From contig VNWV01000010.1 in NCBI GenBank assembly GCA_009801085.1, positions 248,001 to 312,000 on the forward strand: a DNA stretch of 64,000 nt, read 5' to 3'. Under the pieces are notes generated by a model. The model did not search any database. It worked only from the letters and a program-made list of their open reading frames with translations, and was not told where the DNA came from. A program made the position numbers and the translations under genes. Numbering within the stretch: the stretch's first letter is position 1; each line of letters opens with the position of its first letter. This document shows, in pieces, positions 1-12,974 of the stretch. This DNA comes from Lasiodiplodia sp. COLG20 (Eukaryota > Ascomycota > Dothideomycetes > Botryosphaeriales > Botryosphaeriaceae).

Positions 1-95
1 TCAGCCCTTAGCCTCCCAGGAGGCAAGCACGGAGCTCCTTTCAAGATCTTTCAAGTCTCGCACAACAACACCCTCACTAACATCCCTCTCCCCAG
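1..95 (+). other. 3' end of an intron of the GH3 gene
   Basis: The window opens inside an intron. A branch-point-like CACTAAC (75-81) is followed by a pyrimidine run and the acceptor CCCCAG ending at 95. From 96 the GH3 reading frame is open with the expected conserved residues (ISLLAGVNFW). The donor and the first exon, which should encode the start and a short N-terminus, lie outside the window. Confidence 0.75.
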
Positions 96-2599
96 ATCTC
101 CCTCCTCGCCGGCGTCAACTTCTGGGAAACCGTCGCCATTCCGGACAAAGGCGTGCCCTCGCTCAAGACCAGCGACGGGCCGAACGGCGCTCGCGGGGCC
201 GAGTTCGCGCACGGCACGACGGCGGCGTGCTTCCCAGCATCAGTATGCCTGGCGTCGACGTTCGACGTGGAGCTGGCGGGGCGGGTAGGCGGCGCCTTGG
301 CCGAGGAGACGCTGTCCAAGGGGGCGCGCGTGCTGCTGGCGCCGACCGTCTGCCTGCACCGGCACCCGCTGGGCGGGCGCAACTTCGAGTCCTTCTCCGA
401 GGACCCGCTGCTGGCGGGCAAGCTGGCGGCGGCGTACATCCGCGGCCTCCAGGCGCGCGGGGTCGGTGCGACGATTAAGCACTTCGCCGCCAACGAGCAG
501 GAGACGCAGCGCTTCACCGTCAACGAGACGATTTCGGAGCGCGCGCTGCGCGAGCTCTACCTCAAGCCGTTCGAGATCGCCATCAAGGAGGCAAAGCCGT
601 GGGCCGTCATGACGAGCTACAACCTTGTCAACGGGACGCACGCCGACGGCCACGAGTTCCTGCTGAAGAAGGTGCTCCGGGGCGACTGGGGCTGGAAGGG
701 CCTGGTCATGAGCGACTGGGGCGGAACCAACTCGACGGCCGAGAGCATCAACGCCGGCATGGACCTGGAGATGCCCGGGCCGACCAAGTGGCGCAAGGTC
801 GAGGACGTGAAGGCGGCCATCAAGGCGGGGACGACGACCGAGGAGGCCGTCACGGACAGGGCCAGGAACGTGCTCGAGCTGCTGGTCAAGACGCGGCAGT
901 TTGAGGACCCCGTCACGCCGCCGGAGAAGGCGGTCAACAGGCCAGAGGCTCAGCAGCTCATTCGTGAAGTTGGCGGCGCCGGCGCGGTGTTGTTGAAGAA
1001 CAAGGATGGTGTGTTGCCCATCCAGAAGGAGAAGCTGCAGAAGAAGAAGATTGCGGTGTTGGGGCACGCGAAGGATTCTTTGATCCATGGCGGTGGAAGC
1101 GCCTCGGTCAACGCTCACTACAAGATCACCCCCTATGAAGGCCTGAAGGCTGCACTTGGAGATGAGGTGGAGCTGCTTTATGCCAAGGGTAAGTTCTCTG
1201 TCGTTTCTTCGGGATTAGTTGGCTGATAGTCACCAAAGGTGCGCACACTTTCCGTCTTCTGCCGCCGATGGGCAAGTGTGTCAAGGACTTCGAAGGCTCC
1301 CCTGGCTGGACTCTTCAGCGCTTCGACACCGAAGACTACTCCAAGTCGCCCGTCGGCACCAAGAACATCCCCACGTCCAACTGGGCGCCCATCCTCTCGA
1401 CAGAAATCGCCGAGACGTGCAAGCTCACGGGAACCTTCACGCCCGAGACGACGGGCAAGCACTACCTCGGCTTCTCCGGCCTCGGTCCCTCCAAGCTCTT
1501 CATCAACGGCGAGCTCGTCTCGGAGCAGAAGCACAACTACCAAGACCCCATGGGCTTCCTCCTGGGCGGCGGCAAGCAGGAGAACTTCCAGTACCACTTC
1601 GAAGCCGGCAAGCAGTACGCCATCGAGGCGCAGTCGCGGCGGCCGCAGGTCAACAACAGCGGGCTCAGCATCCTGGACAAGTGCATGGGCTTCTACCTAG
1701 GCTTCATGCCCGAGGAGGAGCACGACGAGGACATCCAGGCGCAGGCGGTGGCGGCGGCGCGCGCGGCCGACGTGGCCGTCGTCTTCACGGGCCACACCAA
1801 GGACTGGGAGACGGAGGGCCAGGACCAGGCGTCGTTCCACCTGCCGGCCGACGGCTCGCAGGACGCCCTCGTGGCGGCCGTGGCGGCGGCCAACCCCAAC
1901 ACCGTCGTCGTCAACAGCACGGGCGTCGCCGTGGCCATGCCGTGGATCGACGACGTCGCCGCCGTCGTGCAGGCCTGGTTCCCGGGGCAGGAGGCCGGCA
2001 ACGCCATCGCCGACGTGCTGCTCGGCACCGTCAACCCGTCGGGCCGCCTGCCGACGAGCTTCCCGCGCCGCCTGGAGGACGCGCCCGCGCACGGCAACTT
2101 CCCGGGCGAGTACGTCGACGGCAGGCTGGAGGTCAAGTATGCCGAGGACGTGTTCATGGGGTACAGGCACTTCGACCGCGTGGGCAGCGACAAGGTGCTG
2201 TTCCCGTTCGGCTTCGGCCTCAGCTACACGTCCTTCGCCCTCAGCGGCTTCCACGTCCAGCCGAACGAGCAGGTCTTCGACGTCGCCGTCAGCGTCACGA
2301 ATACGGGAGCCGTGGCTGGCGCGCAGGTCGTCCAGGTGTATGCGGGCCCGGCCGGGAAGACGGCCGTCGAGGTGCCCGTGAAGCAGCTCGTCGGGTTCCG
2401 GCGCGTGACGCTTCAGCCGGGCGAGACGAAGGCGGTGCAGGTGCCTGTGCCGGCGAGGAGCCTGGCGTACTTCGATGAGAGCGCCGGCAAGTGGGTGGTT
2501 GAGAAGGGCGAGTACAAGATCATGATTGGCGAGTCGTCGGCGGACATCAAGGAGAGCAGTGTCGTTAGCGTGGCGGAGAAGATTGAGTTTGCGCCGTAA
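96..2599 (+). CDS. GH3 beta-glucosidase with PA14 domain, 5' partial
   Basis: Hydrolyses terminal non-reducing beta-D-glucosyl residues, as expected for glycoside hydrolase family 3. Exons visible: 96-1188 and 1239-2599; the intron 1189-1238 (50 bp, GTAAGT...AAAG) splits a Gly codon and joins the frames exactly. That gives 817 residues, close to the 830-850 usual for PA14-containing fungal GH3 enzymes, so only a short N-terminus is missing. Seen in order: the GH3 N domain (SDGPNGARG, then FESFSEDPLL and KHFAANEQE); the nucleophile motif MSDWGG with Asp at 714-716; after the intron a PA14 module (about 1290-1690) inserted in the C domain; then WETEGQDQ, which should carry the acid/base Glu; and a C-terminal fibronectin-III-like domain ending KIEFAP. 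No signal peptide can be judged because the start is missing. Family call is firm; substrate (cellobiose, gentiobiose or a glycoside) is not decided by sequence. Confidence 0.95.
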
Positions 2600-3760
2600 A
2601 AATGATACGGGTCAGCAAAGGGTCTGCCGTTGAGATTCGGAGACCGATGATTTCGAGTTTAGGGTAATGCATATCTGGAGATAGATTTCGAGAAATGGAC
2701 TAGTTCGACTGCAGTTAACTCTGTTACGAAAGACATCAAATGTCTCATACATGACACAAGATATAATCAAACTTGTCGGGGCCCGCGGCTGCCGTGCATG
2801 GATGTTGTTAGGCTCTGGAACGCAATTCTTCCTGGGGTTCCTGCAACGAACCCAAAAGATTCGGTACGTACGATCATGTATAGAGAAGATGTGTGGATGT
2901 TCGGCTCAGGGCGGAGTGGTCCGTGTTGCTATTTTTACACGGCACGTTCATCTGATTTGCCACACCGTCCGTTTAAGCATAACGAGCTGCATGATGAGCT
3001 AGGTGGTCGCTTGTTGGCTCTTCTCCCTTTTTTGCTGTCGATGATCGGGAACGGCGGGAGTGGCTTTGGGGCGTGATTGGAGCTTGGTGGCTCCCGTCCT
3101 GACTAGGTTCCACACCCCTCACCCGAGGTTCGACTTCGTGATGCGTTGTTTTTGGGGCGTTGGCTCGTATTTCTTGGCTCGCGAGAGGAAGCGGCGTGGC
3201 GCGCCCCAAGAGCAGAAAAAATCCTGAGGCGCGCCGCAGCAGTTGCGCGTCGCACCGGCCAAGCCACCACGAAGCTCTCTTGCGCGCGCGTAGAAAAGCT
3301 TCGTTTGGGACCAAGGCCGGCCCGCTACGGGCGCAGAGCGGGGGCGGCGTGAAAAGTAGACGGGGCCTGGATTGCTTGGGGCTGGGGCAGCGGCGATAAG
3401 GCGCTTATCCCTCCCGCACTCCATCGCGCACACCGCGCGTCACATTCGTCACATCCTGAAAACGGCCACCATCATCGACCCACTCTGCACACGTAACCAA
3501 GCCCAGCCATGCCTGTCCGCGCTGCTGCAATTGAGCGGCGCACGCCATCTCTGCACCATGCCTGCCCTTGCAGCCAGGCCAACCCCATAATAATAACACC
3601 TGCCAGCCCTACCTTCCCGCCTTAACTCAGGAAGGCCTCAACCATCTTTCCACTCGTTCCTGACAGAGGGACGACGTTCGCTCGCGCCTGCGCCTGGCAG
3701 ACCTTCACTTGCCGCTGTCACTGCCAACCACCAAAAACAACTAACATCACCGGCCCAACC
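2600..3760. other. Intergenic, no gene seen
   Basis: Holds the 3' flank of the GH3 gene and the 5' flank of the GH16 gene. Open frames here are short, overlap each other on both strands and show no domain or spliceable continuation. The last 350 bases before the GH16 start are C-rich and A/C-rich, as is usual for fungal leaders. Confidence 0.6.
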
Positions 3761-5292
3761 ATGTCCGGCCGCAACCCGTTCTCAGAATCCAGCGTCCCGC
3801 TGCAAAACCACGGCGAGCCTCCACCGTACTCCGCAACCGAGGAAAAAGTGGCCGCCCCTTCGAAATGGAATCCCAAGTCGTGGGGCCTGAAGACCAAGAT
3901 CGCCGTCGCCGTTGGTATTGTCGCTGTCATTATTGCCATCATCTGCGGCGCCTATTTCGGCGTCAGGAACAACAAGTACCCCAACTACAGCAAGCTCAAC
4001 TACAGCCTGTCAAAGACATGTAAGGCTCCACCTTTGCTCTGTTTCTCCTCTTTCTCGTGTTGCATGGATGCTTTGTGGTGGAATTTATGGATGAGGGCTG
4101 CTCCCATTCGTTGTTTTGGATTGCCAATTCGGGATGACGATGAGTGCTGACATTCCTGGCAGATGAGGGCACCTCGTTCTTCGACGATTGGGACTATTTC
4201 AACACATACGATCCCACAAGTGGCTGGGTCCAGTAAGTCTATCTCTCCGTGATGAAATCTGTAGAAATCATGCCTAACGGCCTTGACCGCAGCTACGTCG
4301 ACAATGCCACCGCCGCATCGATGAATCTCACCTACGCCACTTCCTCCAAAGCCGTCGTCAAAGTCGACACTTCGGAGAACGGCGAGTCCGCCAGCACCGG
4401 ACGCAAGTCCGTCCGTATCACGTCGCGCGACACGTGGAACAGCGGGCTCTTCCTCTTTGACATCTCGCACTCTCCCTACGGCTGCGGCACGTGGCCTGCT
4501 GTGTGGCTCTCAGACCCGTATAACTGGCCGACCAATGGCGAGATCGACGTCATGGAGGGTGTTAACCAGGTGTCTGACAACAAGAACCAGATGACGCTGC
4601 ACACAACCAACAACTGCAAGATGGACCGCAAGCGCAAGATGACCGGCACCTCCATCCACACGAACTGCTACAACGGCACCAACAGTAACGCCGGCTGCGG
4701 CGTGTACGGCTCGTCGACATCCTTCGGAAAGGGCTTCAACAACGTTGGCGGCGGCGTGTACGCTGTCGAATGGCGCAGCGCCGGTATCCGCATCTGGTAC
4801 TTCGAGCGCGACGACATCCCGGACGACATCAGCAGCAGCAACTCCACCGCCACACCCGACCCCAGTTCGTGGGGCGAGGCCTCTGCGGATTTTCCCGGCA
4901 CCGACTGCAACATCGCAAATCACTTCCGCAACATGAGCATCATCGTCAACATCGACCTCTGCGGCGATTGGGCCGGCGCCGAGTCTGTCTACACTGACGA
5001 GGACGAGTGCCCCGGCACCTGCACCAGCTACGTCACGAACAACGCCACCCAGTTCGAGAAGGCCTACTGGGAGTTCAACAGCTTCAGGGTCTACACAGCC
5101 AACGGCGAGGCCTCTGTGAGTTCCACCACGACCGGTACGGCTACTGCTTCGACAACGACTACGGGAGTGTCATCAGTAGTGGCTTCGTCGGTTGTGGCGA
5201 CGACGACCGCGGCGCAGGTTAACCCTGGTGGTGACCAGAACAACAACAACAATAATAACAATAACAACAACAACAATAACGGCGGTGGCTAA
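3761..5292 (+). CDS. Membrane-anchored GH16 endo-beta-glucanase
   Basis: Predicted endo-1,3(4)-beta-glucanase-like family 16 hydrolase acting on beta-glucans at the cell surface or wall. Three exons, 3761-4019, 4163-4232 and 4293-5292, joined by introns of 143 and 60 bp; all joins keep frame and give 442 residues. Order: cytosolic Pro-rich N-terminus (about 1-45), one transmembrane helix (about 46-68, VAVGIVAVIIAIICG) making a type II anchor rather than a signal peptide, then the GH16 lectin-like fold with the catalytic motif NGEIDVMEG (nucleophile Glu 4540-4542, acid/base Glu 4555-4557). The tail is Ser/Thr/Val-rich and ends in 14 consecutive Asn and three Gly. Several N-x-S/T sites precede the tail. 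The start has a good context (CAACCATGT). Family assignment is strong; exact linkage specificity is inference. Confidence 0.93.
5239..5280 (+). repeat. AAC/AAT microsatellite encoding 14 Asn
   Basis: Fourteen in-frame Asn codons (AAC with four AAT) lie six codons before the GH16 stop. Such a triplet tract is prone to length change by replication slippage, so the tail length may differ between strains. Confidence 0.9.
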
Positions 5293-8200
5293 GCACACTC
5301 CTAATTTCGGCACTTCCGAGAAAGTGGGGATATTGAGCGTGGAGACTTAGGTTGAGCTGGAGTCTCCGGATAATCACGCAGAGCGCAGAGCGTATTGCTA
5401 TTGCTGGGTTCTTTCTTGTACACGTTGGATTGTGCTGGAGAGAAGCAAAGAAGATATGTGCTTCGACGACTGTTTTTGACTAATGATTGGGATTGGAAAA
5501 GCTGTTTTTTCTTTTTGGTTTGGTGCTGGGTTTTTGGTGATAGATACCCTTGGATGGCCTCGTACCACTGTGGCCTGAGGAAGGAAACAGGCGGGCTTTA
5601 TCATTCTTCAACTTTGGAAATAAAGAGTTTCCCATGTGAATTGATTATGTGAATTGCCTCTCGTTCTGTTTCACGCCTGTATAGTGAGCAGAGTGATGGG
5701 TCAGAATGGGCGCAGAGCCCCAGGCCTAACAGATATATCCAATACTTCGGCTTGAAAGCTTCTGAGAAGTTCTGCAAACAATATCATGCTTGTTAATTAG
5801 CAATTGCCAAGCTGCGGGCGGGACGCTTCGAAGACTCGTTCTCCACTGGACCTTCGTTGGGTAGGCACAGTGTTTGTGCCGATAATGCGATGTCAAGGTG
5901 AGTTTTCTGGCGCTCAATGGCAACCGTCTCACACGAGGAAGTGTTTTATTATTGGTGACTTCCAGTTCTACAACGTAGTTTCCGGCGTGTAGTAACCTGC
6001 GAGGCCGAAGTTCAGTTACGTTTTGAACGCAGCCGAGGGAGGAGAGCTCCGAATAGATTGTTTGGCTGTCCTACAGGAAAAGCCAAAGTTATTCTGTACC
6101 TCTATTCTGCCAAAGGCTGGTTCAATGAGCTTTTCTGAATCAGCTTTCTTATATTTCCGCGGAGGCCGGCAAACTGAATGACATGATGAATCATCCTGCG
6201 TCATGCACGAAGAACACTGGATCGGAGCGACTTCCATCACTGTTCTCTTATCTCGCAAAAGCAGTCATTAACATTCATTTGACTCCATATAACGGGTATA
6301 TTCAGTCTGACAGCTGTAAGCAGCTCCTCGTTTCCCGGATAATTCAACATCACTTTTCGCATTGCGGCGTGCTCTACGCCATCGTAACATATGCAAGGAC
6401 GACAGCGAGGAAGACGACCAAACCACCACCAGAACGTTAATCTGTATAGTACGGCGACAAAAGAAGTCCGGTCACAGAGCGGGGAGTTTTCGAATAGCGC
6501 ACGGCGCCGCCCCGTCGGCGGAAATTGTGAGGAGCGCTGCATGGATGGATCCCGCTTCGGATGCGCATCTAGCAGTTGCAAGGTGGACAGCAAAATACGC
6601 TCATATATCCTTCTCGACGCTCCAAGCTTGTTGTTGATAGATAGCCATTGGCAGTAGCGCTCTGAAGCTGCGCACACTCGCGGTAGATCGAGGGCATTTT
6701 CCCTTTTTGTTGTTTGGCCCGCGAAAAAATGAGACAATTTTCTTTTTAATTGTAGATGCGTGGGAATGCTCGTGTGTCTGCCTGTTTAGTGGATGCTTGG
6801 CCGAGGCGGATTCGTGACGGAGGACGGGGAGGCGCGTCGTATGTATTTCTCTGCTTGGCTAGTTAGTGAGATAGGCGGTCATTTGATGGTAAAAAGAGAT
6901 TTATATGAAGCTTCATAGCCTCATGAATGCAAATGATCAGCCTGTAAAGACAAGTGAGGTTCGAGGTGAGATGTAGCTGTCATCATTCCCGCCATTGTTT
7001 TATGCTTCTCACAATCCTTCTTATGACGCTTCCGTTGACTTCAGAAAAATTAGATAATTACACGCAGGTAATTGATTAGGGCCGGAAAGCCCTGACGTGG
7101 CGGAGCTGCTTTGCCCTAATGCGAGACCGCGCGCGTGGGGACAGGAATAGGAAAAATCAAAATAAACAAACAAGCGGTCACATTTAGCGGCCACGTCAAT
7201 CAGACACGTCAGATGGGTCTCTGTAGAACAGGAAGTAACTTTTCGATCTAATTTTCGCTGATCTTTGGGATATTGTAAATTCGTCTTCAAAGTTATGTGG
7301 CTTAGACGAATCTCTCGGCGTCGTTGCGCTGCTCACCTTCAGATTACTATGCCCTTCAGTGACCTATCTCTCACCATGTTCTACATTCGCCATTTGAGCA
7401 GCTGGAAGCTGCTCTGAGCTTTCCACTACTGCGGGAACTGCACTTCCCCTCCTACAGACCGCTCATTCCCCACTCCTCGGCGGAGGCGTAGACAGCCTGC
7501 AGCTATGCATACAGGGGTTGTTTTGTCACGCGGCCCGGAAAATGCGGTGAATGACTCCAAACGCTAGATTATTGAGTAGAATCAGGCCACTGCAGGCCTA
7601 GGTTCTAATCTGCCTTGCTGCCTATTCTATTTTGGTACGTCAGCAGCTGTGCCGCACAGTCTTGGCATTTAAACAAGAAGGAATAGCCGCCTAGGCGCTG
7701 AAAATTCAGAGCACCATTTTTGAATGTCTCTGAGCATGATCTAACTATACATCTGAACTCCTTTTAAGGCCTTTCCTTACCCTTGTCCTTCTACATAACA
7801 TATAAACATTATCTCTCTCCTCTGTTAGCGTGTTTATGAAGGCGATACAGTTCTGATTCCAAATTTCAATACAATATCTCGGCACTTCTCGAAGAATTTC
7901 ACAAATTCGCTGATGCAGCCCAGGCTTCTTTTCTAGGAGAAAAAATCCAAGGCTGTTTTAACAACAGAAATAGATTATTGAAGGAATTTAAATAAACTAT
8001 GGAACGGTAAGAAAGCTTGAAATTTGAACTTTTGCCTCAAATATCTGGAGTTGAGCTAAATTGCAAGCTTCTAGTGTCATTCAGCAATGTCAGGAAGCAA
8101 GTCAGCACGGAAAACCTTTATTTTGACCGGATAATCGATATGATCATCACGGAAAAGAGTGTATAACGAAGTGAGTGACCCAATCTCAAATGAACGACCT

Positions 8201-8400
8201 CTCCATCTCTGATTTACCTTGAAATTTTCTTTAATGGAGAACATTCTTCTCCTCCGAAATTCCCAGTGATCAAATGTCTCGAGGACCATGGTCTTCGTAA
8301 AAAGGCAGTAGGCTCAAACGGCATTAGCCAGAACGAATTTGCTTCATGCCATTCTACTCACAAATACCGTCGTTGGTTTGACTCCAGCAGCTTTTCGGTA
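5293..8400. other. Gene-poor region, nothing recognised
   Basis: About 3.1 kb without a supportable gene. It becomes AT-rich after about 6.7 kb and carries many stops. A 166-codon minus frame at 6237-6737 has no recognisable motif and overlaps other frames on the plus strand. No transposase, reverse transcriptase or integrase motif was found. The stretch may hold decayed mobile DNA, but nothing here proves it. Confidence 0.5.
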
Positions 8401-8586
8401 TCAGTTTCCCTTGAAGCTCATGCAGAGATCAACTATCGGCTCTCGAGCTTCGTAATGATCGTTGGGATTGTTGCTGATGCAGCATCCGTCCGAGCGATAA
8501 CCAGGACAGTCATGCAGCCCACCGAACCGTTTGATCCATTTCTCACAAACGGAGCAACGCTTGGCTGAGGCTCTGCAGGGCGGCAT
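8401..8586 (-). CDS. Small Cys-rich microprotein, family copy A
   Basis: Encodes 61 residues beginning MPPCRASAKRCSVCEKW. I do not recognise a named family. Its core is C-x2-C-x10-H-x-C (RCSVCEKW...HDCPG), which could bind one zinc ion. The same core occurs in the small genes at 13197 and 43464, while the flanking residues do not match. After the core comes an unrelated 32-residue tail with three more Cys (DGCC and DLC). There is no signal peptide, so a cytosolic or nuclear protein is likelier. The start at 8584-8586 is the first ATG downstream of a TATATAAG box about 115 bp away. Small size is the main doubt; the shared core and promoter layout argue for a real gene. Confidence 0.6.
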   Translation of the reverse strand: MPPCRASAKRCSVCEKWIKRFGGLHDCPGYRSDGCCISNNPNDHYEAREPIVDLCMSFKGN

Positions 8587-8700
8587 GTTTATTGTGGGAA
8601 GCGTGATGGGTAGTAACGATTGTGCGAGAAGTTATTGAATCTGTGGGTCCTGTGTAAAGATGTTTTTGCACGAAGGAATTCCAGAAGAGATGACTGAGCA

Positions 8701-8708
8701 CTTATATA
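8701..8708 (-). promoter_or_regulatory. TATA box of copy A
   Basis: Read on the minus strand this is TATATAAG, 115 bp upstream of the ATG at 8586. No ATG occurs between the box and the start. The same octamer precedes copy B. Confidence 0.5.
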
Positions 8709-9695
8709 GTCTCCTCTGTGCTATCTCAATCAATTGATTGACGATGTCACCGCTGGAAGGGATTCACCGCTGTTTGTCGTAGGATGATTTTGATGGCGAA
8801 CGAAAACTTTGTTGGAGAGGGGTAAGTCGCAGAAGCGCGTGAGAAGCGACATGTGCTCCCCATTTGAGAGCGCCTTGCAGACGGGGTCCGAAAGGTCTGC
8901 ATGGGAACGCATGAGTCGATGGAGTGGTGCGGGGGCCATTCGTTCTGGAAAGTCCATTCAGAACAACAAGCTAGATCTCGATCCGTGACGACGTCGACAC
9001 AAAAAGTTTCAAGTTGTGATAAGGAAGTGAGCGTGACTTTCTGGATATGTGACTTGACGTGGGGGTTGGGGTGTCGGTGAACGCTGCTTGAATTCTAATT
9101 CGCTGGTAGCACGCTTCTCTTGAACAGGTGGAGAAGGTTCTATTCCCGCAGTCCGAAACTGGGCAAATCCGCCGCCTACCGCCAGTTTGGATCTGTCGTG
9201 TAGACTCCCCGGAAAAAGCCGAGTTTACTCCAATTCCGCATGATGCAAAAGTTGGCATAACTTTGCGCTTGATATATTTTGGCAGTCTATGAGTACAGAA
9301 AATACAACGATCGAAGAAAAAGTCTTAACACCAACCACGCGATATTTTATGACTTCAATTATATTAGTTTGATGAGAGCTAATTCTTTAAAAACGTGGCT
9401 ATAAACTTCATAGCTGGCGGAAGAATAGAAGTCGTGATCAAAACGATTATCCCCGGCTCCATTGCCACCTGCTAAACACTTCAAAGTCGAACAAGGAACA
9501 GGCCATCTGCATATGCAAAAAAGCCTTTGGTACACGCTTTGAACTTCTATTCTCCACAAAAAAGCAAATTGTTTTGCGTGTTCTGCATATTCAGGCCAAG
9601 CCCTCATGTACCAAACAAGTCAAGGTTGCGCATGTTGTCAGATAGGCGCCGATAGACGGAAGCTGGTCGAAAGTCGGTGTGTCTGAACGGCTCCG

Positions 9696-9731
9696 CATTT
9701 CCGAAGCTCCGCTTCAGCGCCTTCGGAAATG
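9696..9731. repeat. Perfect 11-bp inverted repeat (hairpin)
   Basis: Arms 9696-9706 (CATTTCCGAAG) and 9721-9731 (CTTCGGAAATG) are exact reverse complements around a 14-base loop. No gene is adjacent, so it is neither an obvious terminator nor an operator of a known gene. Confidence 0.75.
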
Positions 9732-12700
9732 GGAAGGCAATTCCATGGGCATGCTGCCGGGGTTACGAAAAACGGTTGTGACATGCAGGGTCCCTCTCGC
9801 AAGACAGTCCACGCAGTAATCCTAGATCCTTTCGTAAAAATGGTTCCTTTGTGATCTAGAGAATCTCAAACACTTATCTCAATAATTTATTGCATACATA
9901 ACAGCATTTGACGCGTAAAACTCAGACCAGAGCGTCAGCCGCGCGCATACCATAGACGCTCTCACGACGGGTTGGAGTGGGTATCACGGCGCGTTAGAAC
10001 AGGAAAACCATCAGACGACGCACTGGTAACGCCATTTGTGACGTGTCCATGTGCCGTATCGTAGGTATATGGGTCTCTTGGAACGCGTCGTGGCTGTGTG
10101 TATTTGCAGCCACCATTGTTTACGTTCCTGCCAAGGAAATGTGGATCCAATACACATGTAACAGGCCCATGCATTTGGAACCGGCTCGAGTATACTCCTA
10201 GATGGCATAACAGCGCAGTCGCTTCGCATTGAAAATTGCTATGTCGGCCTTCCGCTCGATCCTAGCTAGAGAGAAGATGATGCAATGCATTGAGTCTCAG
10301 CTGGTCACATGGTTTCAGGATTTTTTCTACGCCCGTTATCAGCAGGATTACCCGCAGCATCCTCCAGGGCTGTGTCGTCATTGTTCCTTGCGTCGGCGCG
10401 TCCAACTTTGGCAAGGCGTGCCTGATCACCGAAATGCCCGTATTCTTCCCCGCAATATGTGAGGTAAGCGGTGAGCTGCTCCGGCAACCATCAATATCTT
10501 GAGCCAGACCAAAGTATCATTCTTGCCTTTTTTCCTTTTTTTTTTTTTGCCCAAGTCTGCCTTGTGGCCTAGCTATTTTTAGATCCCGGCTTCTACGCCG
10601 CACAGCCGCAGCATGTAGGCAACCGCCATTTGAGCGCCTAGGCATGAAGGCTCATCTCGAGAGATCGGGGTGTAATATGAGATCTATGACCAGCAAGGAC
10701 AAGGGGGGCGGCCTCAGCGGAATGGCACGATCCGCCGACACACCCTGGTTTTCGAATATTGGCCGCAACTTCTTCGCAAATCATCGACAGCAGAGAACCA
10801 TCTTAGGCGTTTCCAGGAGTCAATCTCCTGCCGGGCGGCATTTCTCCCCATTGGCTAGTCGGATGAAGATCGCAGGCTCTGTTCGCCGGAGATATCATTG
10901 CTCGAATGCGCGCAGGGAAAATTTTGATTGATTCAGCTGAGGCCTTGGTAGCCCCGGTAATTGGCTCTGCGCCGACGGAGACACGCCCACCATGTTTCAT
11001 CCCCTGAAGGCTGAGGTGGCGATAAAATCCGTCGGTGTTCCGCGACATGCAAGTCGAGTCAGCATGAAGGAAGACACAGATCGCGTATCGGGCAATAGGA
11101 AGCTGCGGAATATGTAGCCTAAATATTTCGCGCGTCTAGCGCAGGGTATGCTGAAAACGCCAATATAGACGCGCGGAGAAGCGTGTGCTACAGAGTGTAG
11201 TAAATCGCCAGCTTAGGGAGTCATCTCAATATATTTCATTAGGCCCCTTTCGAGTTCACTTCTAATAGTGAGCTTACACAATTACTAGGGCGTTTTTCTA
11301 ATGCTTCCGCGGTGGCTAGAAGCCTTCAGAATCGGATCTAGCCTTTACACACGGGAAAGTTTACCTAGCTCAGTCCTCCTGCCCCCAAATGATGTAATGC
11401 AGATTACCCACTAATCGAAAAATAACAGCTGCCTTGACTCCACATTACTGATCTTCTTTTTTTTTTTTTTTTTGCGCGCGGAAAGTGCCTTGCTGCCTAT
11501 TTCCTCTGATCACCGCCACACTGCACTGCCTCATGGCGCATGACCATAAAAATTCAGTCTTCCGAGGCTAAGCTACGAAATGAACCTTTCTCTACGGAAA
11601 ACCCGCTGTCTTCGCCATCACGAATTCATTGACAAGAAAAGGTGTTTCCTTTCAGGTATACGCTCCTCAATTACCTTTGATTGTCGCAAGATGACCGCGC
11701 CATGTGTTTGAACAATGTCCTAAATGAGTCCTGCACTAAGCTTTTCAGGTGATGCCTGCATAGGCTGATCGGCCCAGTGGCTCATTCGCCTTTTCTTGTG
11801 CTGATGATGGGCACTCTCTCTGGCGCTCACCCCAGCACGAGGCAAACAGGTTGAAGCGCACGCCCCAACATTATGCAAGCCGAGACCACTTCATTTCCAC
11901 ATGGTGCATTAGTCAGATAAGAGGTAATGAGTCCTGGGTGTTTAGTAGATCCATCCCTTTGCTACGGAGTAGGTACTAGGAACTGACTGAACAGGCGCCA
12001 CAAACAGCGCGCAACGAAGATGACCAACGAAAACTACCGCAACGACAACCCGTCCCGCGTTCTGGGCAACGATCATGCTACTATCCTGTTTAACAACTTC
12101 CAGTATCGCCATGCGATCGACCGTGTGGACAGATGATGAAACAATTCGCTTCGACAAACGATACTATTCGTCTTACCTAGTCGGGCCTTTCGATTCCTCA
12201 CATAAACTCGATAAGCTATGAGACAATAAGACGCCACACAGAACGGGTCTAGTGCGGTCTGGAGCGAGTTTTAGGAATATTAGGCTTGGGAACCTGGCCG
12301 TCGATGCAGGGTGTCATCCGCCCGGCCAAAGCATTCGCGAACAGCTATCGGTAGCAGGCGGCGGCGACCGGTTGCCTGACACAAGGTTAGTTGGAATGGC
12401 GAGTTCATCCAAGCACCTTTGTGTACTAGCAGCTACAGAGGGGTCCCGCGGCCGAAGGATAGCGCAAGGATTAGGAGGTCGTCTCGCTTGCTGGGTATTG
12501 CAACAGAAGACGAGGAGCGGAAGCTTTCATCTGGACAAGAGTGCACAATGCGTGTATAAATGTACGAACTAGATATGTCTGGCGTGATATGATAGGTTAG
12601 AATCACGTCGACTCGCAGAGAAGTAAAATTCACGCCATCTCCCCGTCTCAGGACCCCCCCGTATGCGCTGCGGAAACAACGGCTCAGATCAGCGCGTCGT

Positions 12701-12974
12701 GCACGGACGATAGGAAGGTGGCCGGGGGGAAAGCCAGTGTTGCCTCTCCAACCTTGGGTCAGCAGAAGCGGAATGGCGTTGCACGGGCCCTTGGGGGATG
12801 GGTCTGACTGTTTGGCTCTTGCTGTGACTGTCTTTTCTTTTTTTTTATCTCCATGCCAGCGCATCTCTCGCAGTCCTCTCAGCCACAATCAGTACCGTGT
12901 AAGCTTGCTCATGAATCGTTTTGTCTCGCGGGATATTCCTTGCTGATACGTGCTCCAGCAACAGCGCCTGAAGA

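Larger units (their letters stand above)
8587..12974. other. Gene-poor region, nothing recognised apart from copy A promoter and a hairpin
   Basis: About 4.4 kb with no supportable coding region. It contains a perfect 11-bp inverted repeat at 9696-9731, T runs at 10536-10548 and 11457-11473, and scattered short frames without motifs. I searched by eye for transposon proteins, terminal inverted repeats and tRNA B boxes and found none. Confidence 0.5.

Noticed and set aside
240..1118. Long antisense frame within the GH3 gene
   Set aside because: Shadow of a GC-rich, biased coding sequence; no motif.
6237..6737. A 166-codon minus-strand frame
   Set aside because: No recognisable domain, no supported start and no promoter signal; overlapped by plus-strand frames.
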